Below, in pieces: positions 1 to 5,202 of a DNA stretch of 5,202 bases; position 1 is the stretch's first letter, and each line of letters begins with the position of its first letter. Made by a program: the position numbers and the translations under genes. The notes under the pieces are model-generated. The model had not been told where the DNA came from. It saw nothing but the letters and a program-made list of their open reading frames with translations, and searched no databases. Source of the stretch: Actinomycetota bacterium (GTDB lineage Bacteria > Actinomycetota > Actinomycetes > Streptosporangiales > Streptosporangiaceae). The stretch is from the NCBI GenBank assembly GCA_003541285.1, contig DPMS01000087.1, positions 2,108-7,309 on the forward strand, in the 5' to 3' direction.

Positions 1-897
1 CGCACCCGCCGCAGTTGGTCGGCCTACCTCGATCAGATCAGCGAGCCGGCCCTCCGGCGCCACCGGGACGGCAGCCAGGACCTCGTGCTGCGGGCGAGCA
101 GCGGCCCGGTGATGCGCCGGATGCTGGCGGGGACGTTGGGGAGCGGGCCGTTCTCGTCACTTGGTCAAAGCAGCGTCCCGGATTTGCGGTCAGTCGCCGA
201 CGCCCTCCAGGCGCAGCAGATCGCCGTCGCAGCCCGCCAGCGGATGCTCAATGGCTTGGCCGTACCCGTCCCCGCGCCCGCTGGGCTGGTCACCGCCCCG
301 CTGCCAGCCGGTGTTGCCCTTGAGCCCGGCGAGCGGGTGCTGTGGACGGGCCGCCCCATGCAGGTGCCCTGGTGGTTCGGCGCGCAAGACATGTACTTGT
401 CCGCCTTCGGCCTGGTGTGGCTGATCTGCGTGAGCCTGATGGGCGCTCTGGCCGTGACCGGCGGGTCCGGTGCGTTCCTTGTTGTCCTGGTGCCCTTCGC
501 CGCCGCGGGTGGCCTGTACCCGGCGGCTGGCCGGCTCATCCACCGGCGGATGCGGATCCGGCGGTCCATGTACCTGATCACCGACCGGCGGCTGATCGCG
601 TCCTGGCAGCTCGGCGGCCAGCCGGTGACCGTCCTGGCCCCGCTCGGGCAGCTCCTGCCGCCAGCCGCCCGCTGGCAGGCCCTCTTCACCGACCTGGCAG
701 ACCTCAGCAAGCAGGGACGCTCAGCTGGCTGGAAGTCTCTCCTGTGGCCTGCCGCGACGACCACCCCACCCGCGCTGATCGGCATCGCTGACCCCCAGGC
801 CGCGTACGAACTGATCGCCGCCGCCCAACTCGCGCTGCGCACAGCAGCCTCTGTCACCGAACGAGCGCCGGGCCCAGCAACACCCGGCCCGCAATAG
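1..897 (+). CDS. Membrane protein with bacterial PH-like domain (5' end outside window)
   Basis: The frame is open from base 1, so the true start probably lies upstream; the GTG at 85 is only an internal candidate. The stop is TAG at 895-897. About 298 residues are visible. The first ~100 are hydrophilic, with an Ala/Gln/Arg-rich stretch that looks helical (codons ~61-85). A segment reading EPGERVLWTGRP (codons ~109-120) is followed by two hydrophobic segments (~131-150 and ~156-177) and then by a basic stretch with YLITDRRLIA (~191-200). GERVLW followed by two membrane helices and then YxLTDRRLI is the usual signature of bacterial PH-like (bPH/DUF304-type) membrane proteins. The C-terminal ~100 residues are probably cytoplasmic and end in a low-complexity Ala/Pro tail. 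The molecular role is unknown; such proteins are usually annotated only as PH-domain membrane proteins. Family assignment is fairly secure, function is not. The frame shows no interruption, unlike several neighbours. Confidence 0.8.
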   Translation, partial: RTRRSWSAYLDQISEPALRRHRDGSQDLVLRASSGPVMRRMLAGTLGSGPFSSLGQSSVPDLRSVADALQAQQIAVAARQRMLNGLAVPVPAPAGLVTAPLPAGVALEPGERVLWTGRPMQVPWWFGAQDMYLSAFGLVWLICVSLMGALAVTGGSGAFLVVLVPFAAAGGLYPAAGRLIHRRMRIRRSMYLITDRRLIASWQLGGQPVTVLAPLGQLLPPAARWQALFTDLADLSKQGRSAGWKSLLWPAATTTPPALIGIADPQAAYELIAAAQLALRTAASVTERAPGPATPGPQ

Positions 898-1257
898 CCC
901 TGATCGGCACAGCGAAGCCCCACAGATCTGGGGCGTACAGAGCAGCCCGATCTGCGCCGATTGGACGCCTCCCAGTGACCTCAGGAAAGCCGTTGAGACT
1001 AAGCGGTTCCAGGTGACTCAATCAGGCCTGAAAGTTCGTAAGGGGCTGTGACTGGAGCGGCCGGGATGGCCGGGTAGTGCTCCGGTCGCGTGGTATTGCG
1101 CCTTCCGGACGCGGCCGCCGTGGCCAGCGGCGTACTCGTGTGCGGAGCCGGTGCCTGGATGTGGGTGCAGGCCCGGGCGCGGCGAGCGTTACGGCGGTGA
1201 CCAAGGGGGACCCGGGCGGTGGCAGGCGGCGCGGGCGGACCTTCCGGGCGCGAAAGG
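898..1257. other. Gap without a convincing gene
   Basis: Apart from the hairpin at 917-934 I see no gene here. Open frames cross it on both strands, but their translations are Arg/Pro/Ala-rich in the way typical of non-coding GC-rich DNA. The 3' end of the broken - strand locus is uncertain. One frame stops at 1258; another stays open to 999, but its translation loses protein-like character after about 1265. Some of this stretch may therefore be former 3' coding sequence. Confidence 0.5.
917..934. terminator. GC-rich hairpin after the PH-domain gene, possible terminator
   Basis: The arms GCCCCA (917-922) and TGGGGC (929-934) are perfectly complementary around a six-base loop, CAGATC, 20 bases after the stop at 897. 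There is no T-run on either strand, as is common for actinomycete terminators, so the call rests on position and stem only. It lies between a + strand gene and a - strand locus and could end transcription from either side. Confidence 0.4.
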
Positions 1258-2193
1258 TCAGTAACGGTCGTTCCAGGTGCACATCGTTGTGGCCGGTTCC
1301 ATTCCAGTTCGCGATGGAGCCTGCCGATGTGCCAGCGGCCGGTGCTGTCGAACGCCCACCAAGACCGCGGCGGCCGGCTGTTGTGTTCCTCGTCGAAGGC
1401 CTTCTGCTGCCCCCACGCCAGCAGGGTCACCACCGCCTCGCGATCCAGAGGCGTACCCCGGTGACCGCGAACCGGGCATCGCCGATCTCGGGCAGGATCG
1501 CGGTAGCCGGGGCAACTCCCCAGGGGCCGTCCTCCGCGTGGCGGTTGGCGAGCGGATTGTCCCAGCGCTGGGAGGGGGCGCCTGCTCCGCGCGGGCCGTG
1601 CGGCCATCGCCAATACCCATCCCACAGGCCTGGCATATCGCGGCCAGGTGGGTGGTGACAGGACTGCCGGAGGGCAGCACTTCCCCCGCTCCAGCGCCGC
1701 CACCACCTCGGGCAGGCCCCGCGCCAGCAGCAAGGATGTGATGCCCGCCAGGGAGCCACCACCGCACAGGCCCTGGGTCACTGCGTCCAGCAGCACCTCG
1801 CCTCGCATGTGCGGTTCGGCGGGCTCGGTGACCGGCACCTGCGCGCAAGCCGGGCCGGCCAGGTCCACCCGCACCGTGGGCGCCTGGGCCGGTCGGCAGA
1901 TCAAAGCACGCCGGCGTGGGACCCGGCCAGTTCCTCCCTTGCCGTCCCTTCGCCGAGCACGCCAGTGAGCACCAAGGCCAGGGCGGCGGCCCGCACCCTG
2001 ATCTCGCCCTCCTCCTCAGGCGGCTCACCACCCAGCTTGTAGAGCCGATCGCCAATGATCTTGCCGGAATGTTGACGCAGTCACGGCGGCCCCATACCCA
2101 GATGAACCCTTTCTGGCGCGGCCTTAATGGCAAGCCAGGGACTGTGATCGGCACCCAGGTAAGGCGGTTCTTCGCGTCCAGGCCGGAGACCAT
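1258..2193 (-). pseudogene. Broken gene or gene pair of unrecognised function, spread over three frames
   Basis: No single frame gives a sensible protein, but protein-like pieces join up in order on the - strand. Near 2193 a piece beginning MVSGLDAKNR starts at ATG 2193-2191. Near 2165 the frame changes to one with YLGADHSPWLAIKAAPERV. An in-frame TGA lies at 2083-2081, after which the same frame resumes with SGKIIGDRLYKLGGEPP and an acidic then Ala/Leu-rich stretch, stopping at TGA 1903-1901. The next frame (TTG at 1904 overlapping that stop, or a continuation after another lost base) holds MRGEVLLDAVTQGLCGGGS and GITSLLLARGLPEVVAALER. Frame changes follow near 1683-1687 (to THLAAICQACGMGIGDG), 1574-1578 (to RWDNPLANRHAEDGPWGV and ILPEIGDARFAVTG) and 1456-1459 (to LDREAVVTLLAWGQQKAF, then WWAFDSTGRWHIGRLHRELE). 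I do not recognise the family; no catalytic motif stands out. It could be one gene or two overlapping ones. Sequencing error is an alternative to decay for the frame changes, but not easily for the TGA. Confidence 0.6.
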
Positions 2194-2315
2194 TGGTGAT
2201 GCACCGTAATCAGCGCGGGAAGATCGGCAGCGCGGGCCGCTGGCGCGGTCTGACAGGCGCTTCCGCGAGCGGATCCGGCCAGAGCGCACGAGGGATGTCC
2301 TGGGCGGGTTAGCGT
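2194..2315. promoter_or_regulatory. Divergent intergenic gap
   Basis: This 122-base gap separates the 5' end of the broken - strand locus from the + strand metallo-hydrolase, so promoters for both should lie here or just inside. I could not pick out -35/-10 hexamers with confidence. A - strand frame is open across it (GTG at 2289), but its Arg/Ser-rich translation does not look like protein. Confidence 0.3.
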
Positions 2316-2333
2316 GTGCGGGTGCGGGTGCGG
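2316..2333 (+). repeat. Three tandem GTGCGG hexamers at the metallo-hydrolase start
   Basis: The hexamer occurs three times in a row, and each copy offers an in-frame GTG start (2316, 2322, 2328). The third gives a protein starting VRLTVLGG, which best fits the usual beginning of this family (a first beta strand right after Met). No strong ribosome binding site decides between them. Gain or loss of a copy would add or remove one Val-Arg pair without changing frame. Confidence 0.6.
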
Positions 2334-3066
2334 CTGACTGTTCTGGGCGGGTGTGGTGCGTGGCCGGAGCCGGGGCGTGCGGTGGCTACCTGGTCGAGCA
2401 CGATGGTTTCCGGCTGCTTATCGATCCCGGGTACGCGACGGTGCCGCAGTTGCTGCAACGGTTGGCCGCAGATGAGGTCGACGCGGTTTCGTCAGCCACG
2501 GACATCCCGACCATTGCGCCGATCTGAACCCCCTGCTGCGGGCCCGGGCTCTGCGAGATGATCCGTTGCCGCCACTGCCGGTGTACGCACCGGCCGGCGC
2601 GCTTGACGCGGTGCTGGCCCTGGACCGTCCCCAGACCCTGGCGGGCGCCTATGAGGTGCACGTCTTCGCCGCTGGCGCGAGCCTGGAAATCGGGCCGTTC
2701 CGCGCCGGGACCTGGCTGCTCCCGCACTGGCTGCCCAACGCGGGCATACGGCTGGCCGCGGGCGGCAGGGTGCTGGCCTGCACCGGTGACAGCGGCCCAG
2801 CCGAAGCGGTGAGGGAACTGGCGCGCGGCGCGGACCTGCTGCTGGCCGAGGCGACCTACCCTGAGCGGGTCCCGGAAGACTCCCTGCCTTACCTGTCCAG
2901 CGCCGCCGACGCGGGCCGGCACGCCGCGCGGGCCGGCGCCGGGCGGCTCATTCTGACCCACCTATGGCCGGGCACCAGCCACCAGCAAGCGCACGCAGCC
3001 GCCGCTTCAGCCTACGACGGCCGTATCAGCATCGCGGCCCCAGGCCGGGTCATCGACCTGCAATAA
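2328..3066 (+). pseudogene. MBL-fold metallo-hydrolase with two apparent one-base deletions
   Basis: Reading across three frames gives a near full-length metallo-beta-lactamase-fold hydrolase. The first frame gives RLTVLGGCGAWPEPG; near the GGGG run at 2372-2375 the frame moves to GYLVEHDGFRLLIDPGYATV; near the TTT run at 2487-2489 it moves again to VSHGHPDHCADLNPL and stays open to TAA at 3064-3066. Metal ligands are all visible: HxHxDH (2497-2514), the His of LLPHWLPN (2725-2727), the Asp of CTGDSG (2788-2790) and the His of LILTHLWPG (2959-2961). AEATYPE follows the Asp as expected. Adding back two bases gives 741 nt, or 246 residues, a normal length. Members hydrolyse phosphodiester or related bonds using two metal ions in the cytoplasm; the substrate here is unknown. 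As written, only an ~80-residue fragment, or an N-terminally shortened form starting near 2566 without HxHxDH, would be made. The intact motifs make consensus error as likely as true inactivation. Confidence 0.85.
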
Positions 3067-3301
3067 GCCCTGCCAGCCGGGCGGCACGTCCGAGCCCGCA
3101 TATACGCCCGTCTGGACGCCGGGCAGAAGAACCACTCGGTACCAGCAGCACCAATTGGCCAGACCCGGCTCTGCCCGCACCGATCCGCGGCGATGTGCGC
3201 CGCAGTCGGGGCCAGCCGGCGGCGCTCCGCAGGAAGAGCCTGGCCTGACTGCGGCGGAAATCCTGTCGCTGGGGAGCTTGGCCGGTGGATACGGTCGCAC
3301 A
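3067..3301 (+). other. Leader region between metallo-hydrolase and methyltransferase
   Basis: This 235-base stretch lies between the TAA at 3066 and the preferred methyltransferase start at 3302. The methyltransferase frame stays open back to 3155, so an extended start (TTG at 3155) is formally possible, but the added ~49 residues are Pro/Gly/Arg-rich and outside the family's usual beginning. I therefore read it as untranslated leader, probably carrying the promoter. The methyltransferase is likely transcribed separately from the hydrolase, given the length of the gap. Confidence 0.4.
3198..3256. repeat. 10-bp inverted repeat upstream of the methyltransferase
   Basis: CGCCGCAGTC at 3198-3207 is the exact reverse complement of 3247-3256. 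Inward, a G-T pair and two G-C pairs would extend the stem to 13 with a 33-base loop. It ends 45 bases before the GTG at 3302, a place suited to an operator or a structured leader. A repeat of this size can also arise by chance in GC-rich DNA. Confidence 0.4.
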
Positions 3302-4030
3302 GTGCCTGATGCGATCTTTGCCCACCCTCGCCTCGCGCCGCTCTACGACGCCTTCGACGGGCCGCGCGATGACCTGCCCGCCTACATCAGCATCGCGGAC
3401 GAGCTAGGTGCGCACCGCGTGCTGGATGCTGGCTGCGGGACGGGATGCCTGGCAATCCTGCTCGCCGGCACCGGCCGGGCCGTCGTAGCAGCCGACCCAG
3501 CGGCGGCCTCCCTTGAAGTGGCGAAGTCAAAAGATAGGAATGCCCAGGTCACCTGGGTCCACGCTGATCCCGCGGGGGTACCGGCGGCCGGCGCTGATCT
3601 TGCGGTGATGACTGGGAATGTGGCCCAGGTCTTCCTCACCGATGCGGACTGGGCGCAGGCACTCCAGGCCATCGGTACCGCGCTTCGCCCGCGCGGGTAC
3701 CTGGTGTTCGAAACACGACGTCCCGGCCGCCGTGCATGGGAGGAATGGGCAGCTGACACTGGCCCTGTCACCCTCGACATCGCGGGCAGTGGCCCGGTCG
3801 AGCAGCGCCGTGAGGTCACCGCCGTGAACCTCCCGTTCGTCTGCTTCCGCTACACCTACACGTTCCTGGCCGACGGCGCGGTCCTCACCTCCGATTCCAC
3901 GCTGCGGTTCCGCGGCCGCGATGAACTTGAATCGAGCCTGGCCGCCCAGAGCTACCGGGTGCTGGACGTGAGGGAAGCCCCTGACCGCCCAGGCCACGAG
4001 TTCGTGTTCATCACCCAGCGCACAACCTGA
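3302..4030 (+). CDS. Class I SAM-dependent methyltransferase
   Basis: The 242-residue product transfers a methyl group from S-adenosylmethionine to an unknown acceptor, probably a small molecule in the cytoplasm. It starts with PDAIFAHPRLAPLYDAFD, typical of actinomycete members, then a helix (AYISIADELG) and motif I, VLDAGCGTG (residues 40-48). The acidic residue at the end of strand 2 is in VVAADP (61-66, Asp65), and DLAVMTGNVAQVF (99-111) is the motif following strand 4. RGYLVFETRRP is the strand-5 region. The C-terminal third is a beta-rich extension (FRYTYTF, STLRFRGRDELESSL) ending in HEFVFITQR, so this is a Rossmann-fold enzyme with a small substrate-facing domain. The GTG at 3302 is preferred because homologues start near this point; GGTGGA at 3283-3288 is a distant, weak ribosome binding site. 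No internal frame change is seen. The acceptor cannot be predicted. Confidence 0.88.
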   Translation: MPDAIFAHPRLAPLYDAFDGPRDDLPAYISIADELGAHRVLDAGCGTGCLAILLAGTGRAVVAADPAAASLEVAKSKDRNAQVTWVHADPAGVPAAGADLAVMTGNVAQVFLTDADWAQALQAIGTALRPRGYLVFETRRPGRRAWEEWAADTGPVTLDIAGSGPVEQRREVTAVNLPFVCFRYTYTFLADGAVLTSDSTLRFRGRDELESSLAAQSYRVLDVREAPDRPGHEFVFITQRTT

Positions 4031-4235
4031 ACTAACCCAGCCGCCGGAAACACCGTTCGTGAGATACACGCCCGCGGGCGCAGAACACCCGGATATGCAG
4101 CGGCCATGGACGAGGGCGTCACTTCCTCTCGGCCGTGCAGATCGGCGGCTATTTGCCGTTCACGATGTTGGCCCGTCCATCGCTTTCCATAGCGCATGTT
4201 GAGCCCAGGCGGTCTCGCGCCTTCCAGGGGTTGGG
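4031..4235. other. Convergent intergenic gap
   Basis: The methyltransferase and the SRPBCC gene point toward each other across this stretch, so it should hold transcription ends for both. The 12-base perfect palindrome CGCCCGCGGGCG (4069-4080) is 38 bases after the methyltransferase stop; as a hairpin it has only a four-pair stem, so it is a weak terminator candidate. Composition is somewhat more mixed than in the flanking genes. A - strand frame reads through it, but I see no supported gene. Confidence 0.35.
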
Positions 4236-4697
4236 TCACCCCTCCAAGTATGCGGCCAGCTTTGCCAGCGAGGAGTTCAGCCCGGCAGCGTGATCTTCTG
4301 CGGAAACACCGTCGGGGACGTCATCTGCCCGGATGTCCACCCGGGTCCCGGCATCGACCGGGGTGACTTCCCATGTCATCGTCATCGTGCCCGCGTAGGC
4401 GGGGTCGTCGGAGACGAAGTCGATGGCCTGCACGATGCGCACGCCGGGGACGATGTCGATGAAGCGGGCTTCAACGATGTCGGAGTCCGCGGTGGCCTTT
4501 CCGGGAGCGGCCGAGGCGTCGGCGTAGGTCAGGATCATCCGGTACGACCCGCCGGGCCTGGCGTCGAAGCGCTCGAAGCTGCCGCGCATGTCGCCAGGTG
4601 GCAGCCACGCCGCGAGCGCGGCCTGGTCGACGAAAGCAGTGAAGACACGTTCAGGCGATGCCGCGATCAGGCGGGAAGCCGTATCCGTGCGCGCCAT
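4236..4697 (-). CDS. SRPBCC-family protein, AHSA1 (Hsp90 ATPase activator homologue) type
   Basis: This 153-residue protein belongs to the START/Bet v 1-like (SRPBCC) superfamily, which forms a helix-grip fold around a hydrophobic pocket. Visible marks are the opening strand and helix ASRLIAASPERVFTAFVD (7-24), the AAWLPP turn (29-34), GGSYRMILTY (49-58), VEARFIDIVPGVRIV (75-89), TMTMTWEVTPVDAGTRVDI (104-122) and the closing helix GLNSSLAKLAAYLEG (139-153) typical of AHSA1-like proteins. ATG at 4697-4695 is preferred over the further-upstream start at 4751, because the domain begins at once and the extra 18 residues have no family counterpart; a clear ribosome binding site is not visible. Bacterial members bind small ligands or act in stress or resistance roles, but no specific ligand can be inferred here. 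The gene is intact and diverges from the acetyltransferase. Confidence 0.87.
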   Translation of the reverse strand: MARTDTASRLIAASPERVFTAFVDQAALAAWLPPGDMRGSFERFDARPGGSYRMILTYADASAAPGKATADSDIVEARFIDIVPGVRIVQAIDFVSDDPAYAGTMTMTWEVTPVDAGTRVDIRADDVPDGVSAEDHAAGLNSSLAKLAAYLEG

Positions 4698-4780
4698 GGT
4701 GCCATCGTAGGGATCCAGCCTGGTCGCTGCCCAGCCCCGGGAATCGGGCACCGCTCGCCCCGGTTAGCCAGCACACCGCC

Positions 4781-4802
4781 GACCGCGGTCAGGCGATCGC
4801 CT
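4781..4802. promoter_or_regulatory. Two abutting perfect palindromes, candidate operator
   Basis: GACCGCGGTC (4781-4790) and AGGCGATCGCCT (4791-4802) are perfect palindromes of 10 and 12 bases with no base between them. They lie 84 bases upstream of the SRPBCC start and about 157 upstream of the acetyltransferase start. Neighbouring dyads in a divergent promoter region suit a dimeric repressor, but no regulator gene is in the window and single palindromes of this length do occur by chance. Confidence 0.35.
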
Positions 4803-4909
4803 AAGCGCCCGGCGGGGCGTAGATCCCGGAACGGCCCACGCCAGTGGCAGCTATAACCGGGCAACGATAGGGCAGCCTGGCCAGCGAGGGCACCCGCATT
4901 CCCCGGACT

Positions 4910-4945
4910 GGCCCCGGGACGCAGAGTGCCCCCGGCTCCGGGGCC
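4910..4945 (+). promoter_or_regulatory. Inverted repeat in the leader of the acetyltransferase gene
   Basis: GGCCCCGG (4910-4917) is the exact reverse complement of 4938-4945, with a 20-base loop that itself contains CCGGCTCCGG. It ends 13 bases before the ATG at 4959. In RNA it would make a strong stem next to the translation start, or it could end transcription arriving from upstream. The function is inferred only from position. Confidence 0.35.
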
Positions 4946-4958
4946 AATGCGCAGGGCA

Positions 4959-5202
4959 ATGACCTCACGCTCGCTGTCCGCTTCCTCGCTGCCCGGGACA
5001 TGCCTGCCGTCACGGCCATCGTGGCGGGCCTGCCGGACTTCACTAGCGATGTCCCCGGCCACCTCGAGCGGGACGCGGTCAGCCTGACGGCTGGGTGCTC
5101 ACCCACTGTGAACGGGTCGCAGGGTCCGCCGCAAGCCGCCGGGCGCTGCGGAGATCATATGGATCGCGGACGCCCCGGCCCGGCGCGGCCTGGGGGTTCG
5201 GA
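4959..5202 (+). pseudogene. GNAT-family N-acetyltransferase, 5' part, with apparent frame changes (3' end outside window)
   Basis: Three frames together give the first ~80 residues of a GCN5-related acetyltransferase, which moves an acetyl group from acetyl-CoA to an amine. ATG at 4959 starts MT, and within a few codons the reading moves to VRFLAARDMPAVTAIVAG then LPDFTSDVPGHLERDA, the usual first strand and first helices. Near 5089-5092 it moves to WVLTHCERVAGS (strands 2-3). Between ~5125 and 5148 it moves to AEIIWIADAPARRGLGV, matching the family's motif A (strand 4 and the acetyl-CoA pyrophosphate loop). Each step equals one lost base. ATG 4947 is an alternative start in the same frame as 4959; the AGGG at 4953-4956 lies too close to 4959 to be a good ribosome binding site. 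The acceptor is unknown. Real inactivation and consensus error are both possible. Confidence 0.72.

Larger units (their letters stand above)
4698..4958. promoter_or_regulatory. Divergent intergenic region between SRPBCC and GNAT genes
   Basis: This 261-base stretch separates two genes transcribed away from each other and should contain both promoters. It holds two abutting palindromes (4781-4802) and an inverted repeat (4910-4945), annotated separately. I could not assign -35/-10 elements. A - strand frame crosses all of it, but its translation does not look like protein. Confidence 0.45.

Noticed and set aside
165..923. A 252-residue - strand open frame opposite the PH-domain gene
   Set aside because: The + strand frame has recognisable domain motifs and membrane segments; this one is its GC-driven antisense shadow.
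1077..1658. A 193-residue + strand open frame
   Set aside because: It lies antisense to the broken - strand locus and its translation is Arg/Pro/Gly-rich with no motif, as expected of a shadow frame.
999..1904. A 301-residue - strand open frame as one intact gene
   Set aside because: Only two stretches of it (about 1904-1688 and 1455-1290) read like protein; the part between and the tail after ~1265 are Arg/Pro/Ala-rich, while convincing protein lies in other frames over the middle.
2081..2083. TGA read as selenocysteine
   Set aside because: The surrounding sequence does not resemble a selenoprotein active site, I did not see an obvious SECIS-like stem right after it, and the same locus has other lesions.
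1258..2289. A 343-residue - strand open frame starting at GTG 2289 as one gene
   Set aside because: Most of it is low-quality translation; only about 1682-1590 and possibly 2193-2165 fit the joined protein.
2372..2489. Programmed ribosomal frameshifting in the metallo-hydrolase
   Set aside because: Two separate shifts would be needed in one short gene, no slippery heptamer with a following pseudoknot was seen, and the same kind of shift recurs in unrelated genes nearby.
3026..3399. Shared ATCAGCATCGCGG near 3026 and 3387
   Set aside because: Both copies lie inside coding sequence in unrelated proteins and use common high-GC codons; no other copies were seen.
4069..4080. Perfect 12-base palindrome CGCCCGCGGGCG as a firm terminator
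   Set aside because: A loopless palindrome leaves only a four-pair stem with no T-run; kept only as a remark in the intergenic entry.
4106..4180. Inverted ATGGACG / CGTCCAT pair in the convergent gap
   Set aside because: Seven-base arms about 60 bases apart are too short to separate from chance.
4045..4312. Direct repeat CGGAAACACCGT at 4045-4056 and 4301-4312
   Set aside because: A single 12-base match, one copy inside a coding region; about one such match is expected by chance in a window of this size.
4667..5062. A 131-residue - strand open frame over the divergent gap
   Set aside because: No motif, Arg/Gly/Pro-rich, and it overlaps better-supported SRPBCC and GNAT coding sequence.

Overview
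The base composition (GC-rich throughout, G or C favoured at third codon positions) and the protein types point to a high-GC actinomycete chromosome, such as Streptomyces or a relative. The species cannot be named from the sequence. I see no rRNA, tRNA, CRISPR array, insertion sequence or phage gene.

Layout, left to right. (1) 1-897, + strand: the 3' part of a gene for a two-helix membrane protein with a bacterial PH-like domain. (2) 898-1257: a gap with one GC-rich hairpin just after that gene. (3) 1258-2193, - strand: a broken gene or gene pair of unrecognised function; its coding signal jumps between all three frames and crosses one in-frame TGA. (4) 2194-2315: a short divergent gap. (5) 2328-3066, + strand: an MBL-fold metallo-hydrolase with all its metal-ligand motifs, split by two apparent one-base deletions. 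(6) 3302-4030, + strand: an intact class I SAM-dependent methyltransferase, preceded by a 10-bp inverted repeat. (7) 4236-4697, - strand: an intact SRPBCC/AHSA1-type protein, convergent with the methyltransferase. (8) 4698-4958: a divergent gap with two abutting perfect palindromes and a second hairpin. (9) 4959-5202, + strand: the start of a GNAT acetyltransferase, again with the protein spread over three frames, running off the window.

The genes do not form an obvious operon or pathway; they look like separate housekeeping or accessory single genes. The most notable property is not a new system but the breakage pattern. Three loci carry about eight to ten frame changes. Each one whose direction I could work out is a one-base loss, often at a homopolymer run, while three other genes are clean. 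This means either consensus errors (homopolymer undercalls) or a patch of decaying genes. The in-frame TGA and the clustering favour decay; the uniform sign, the homopolymer positions and the intact active-site motifs favour sequencing error. I found no convincing evidence of an undescribed biological system.
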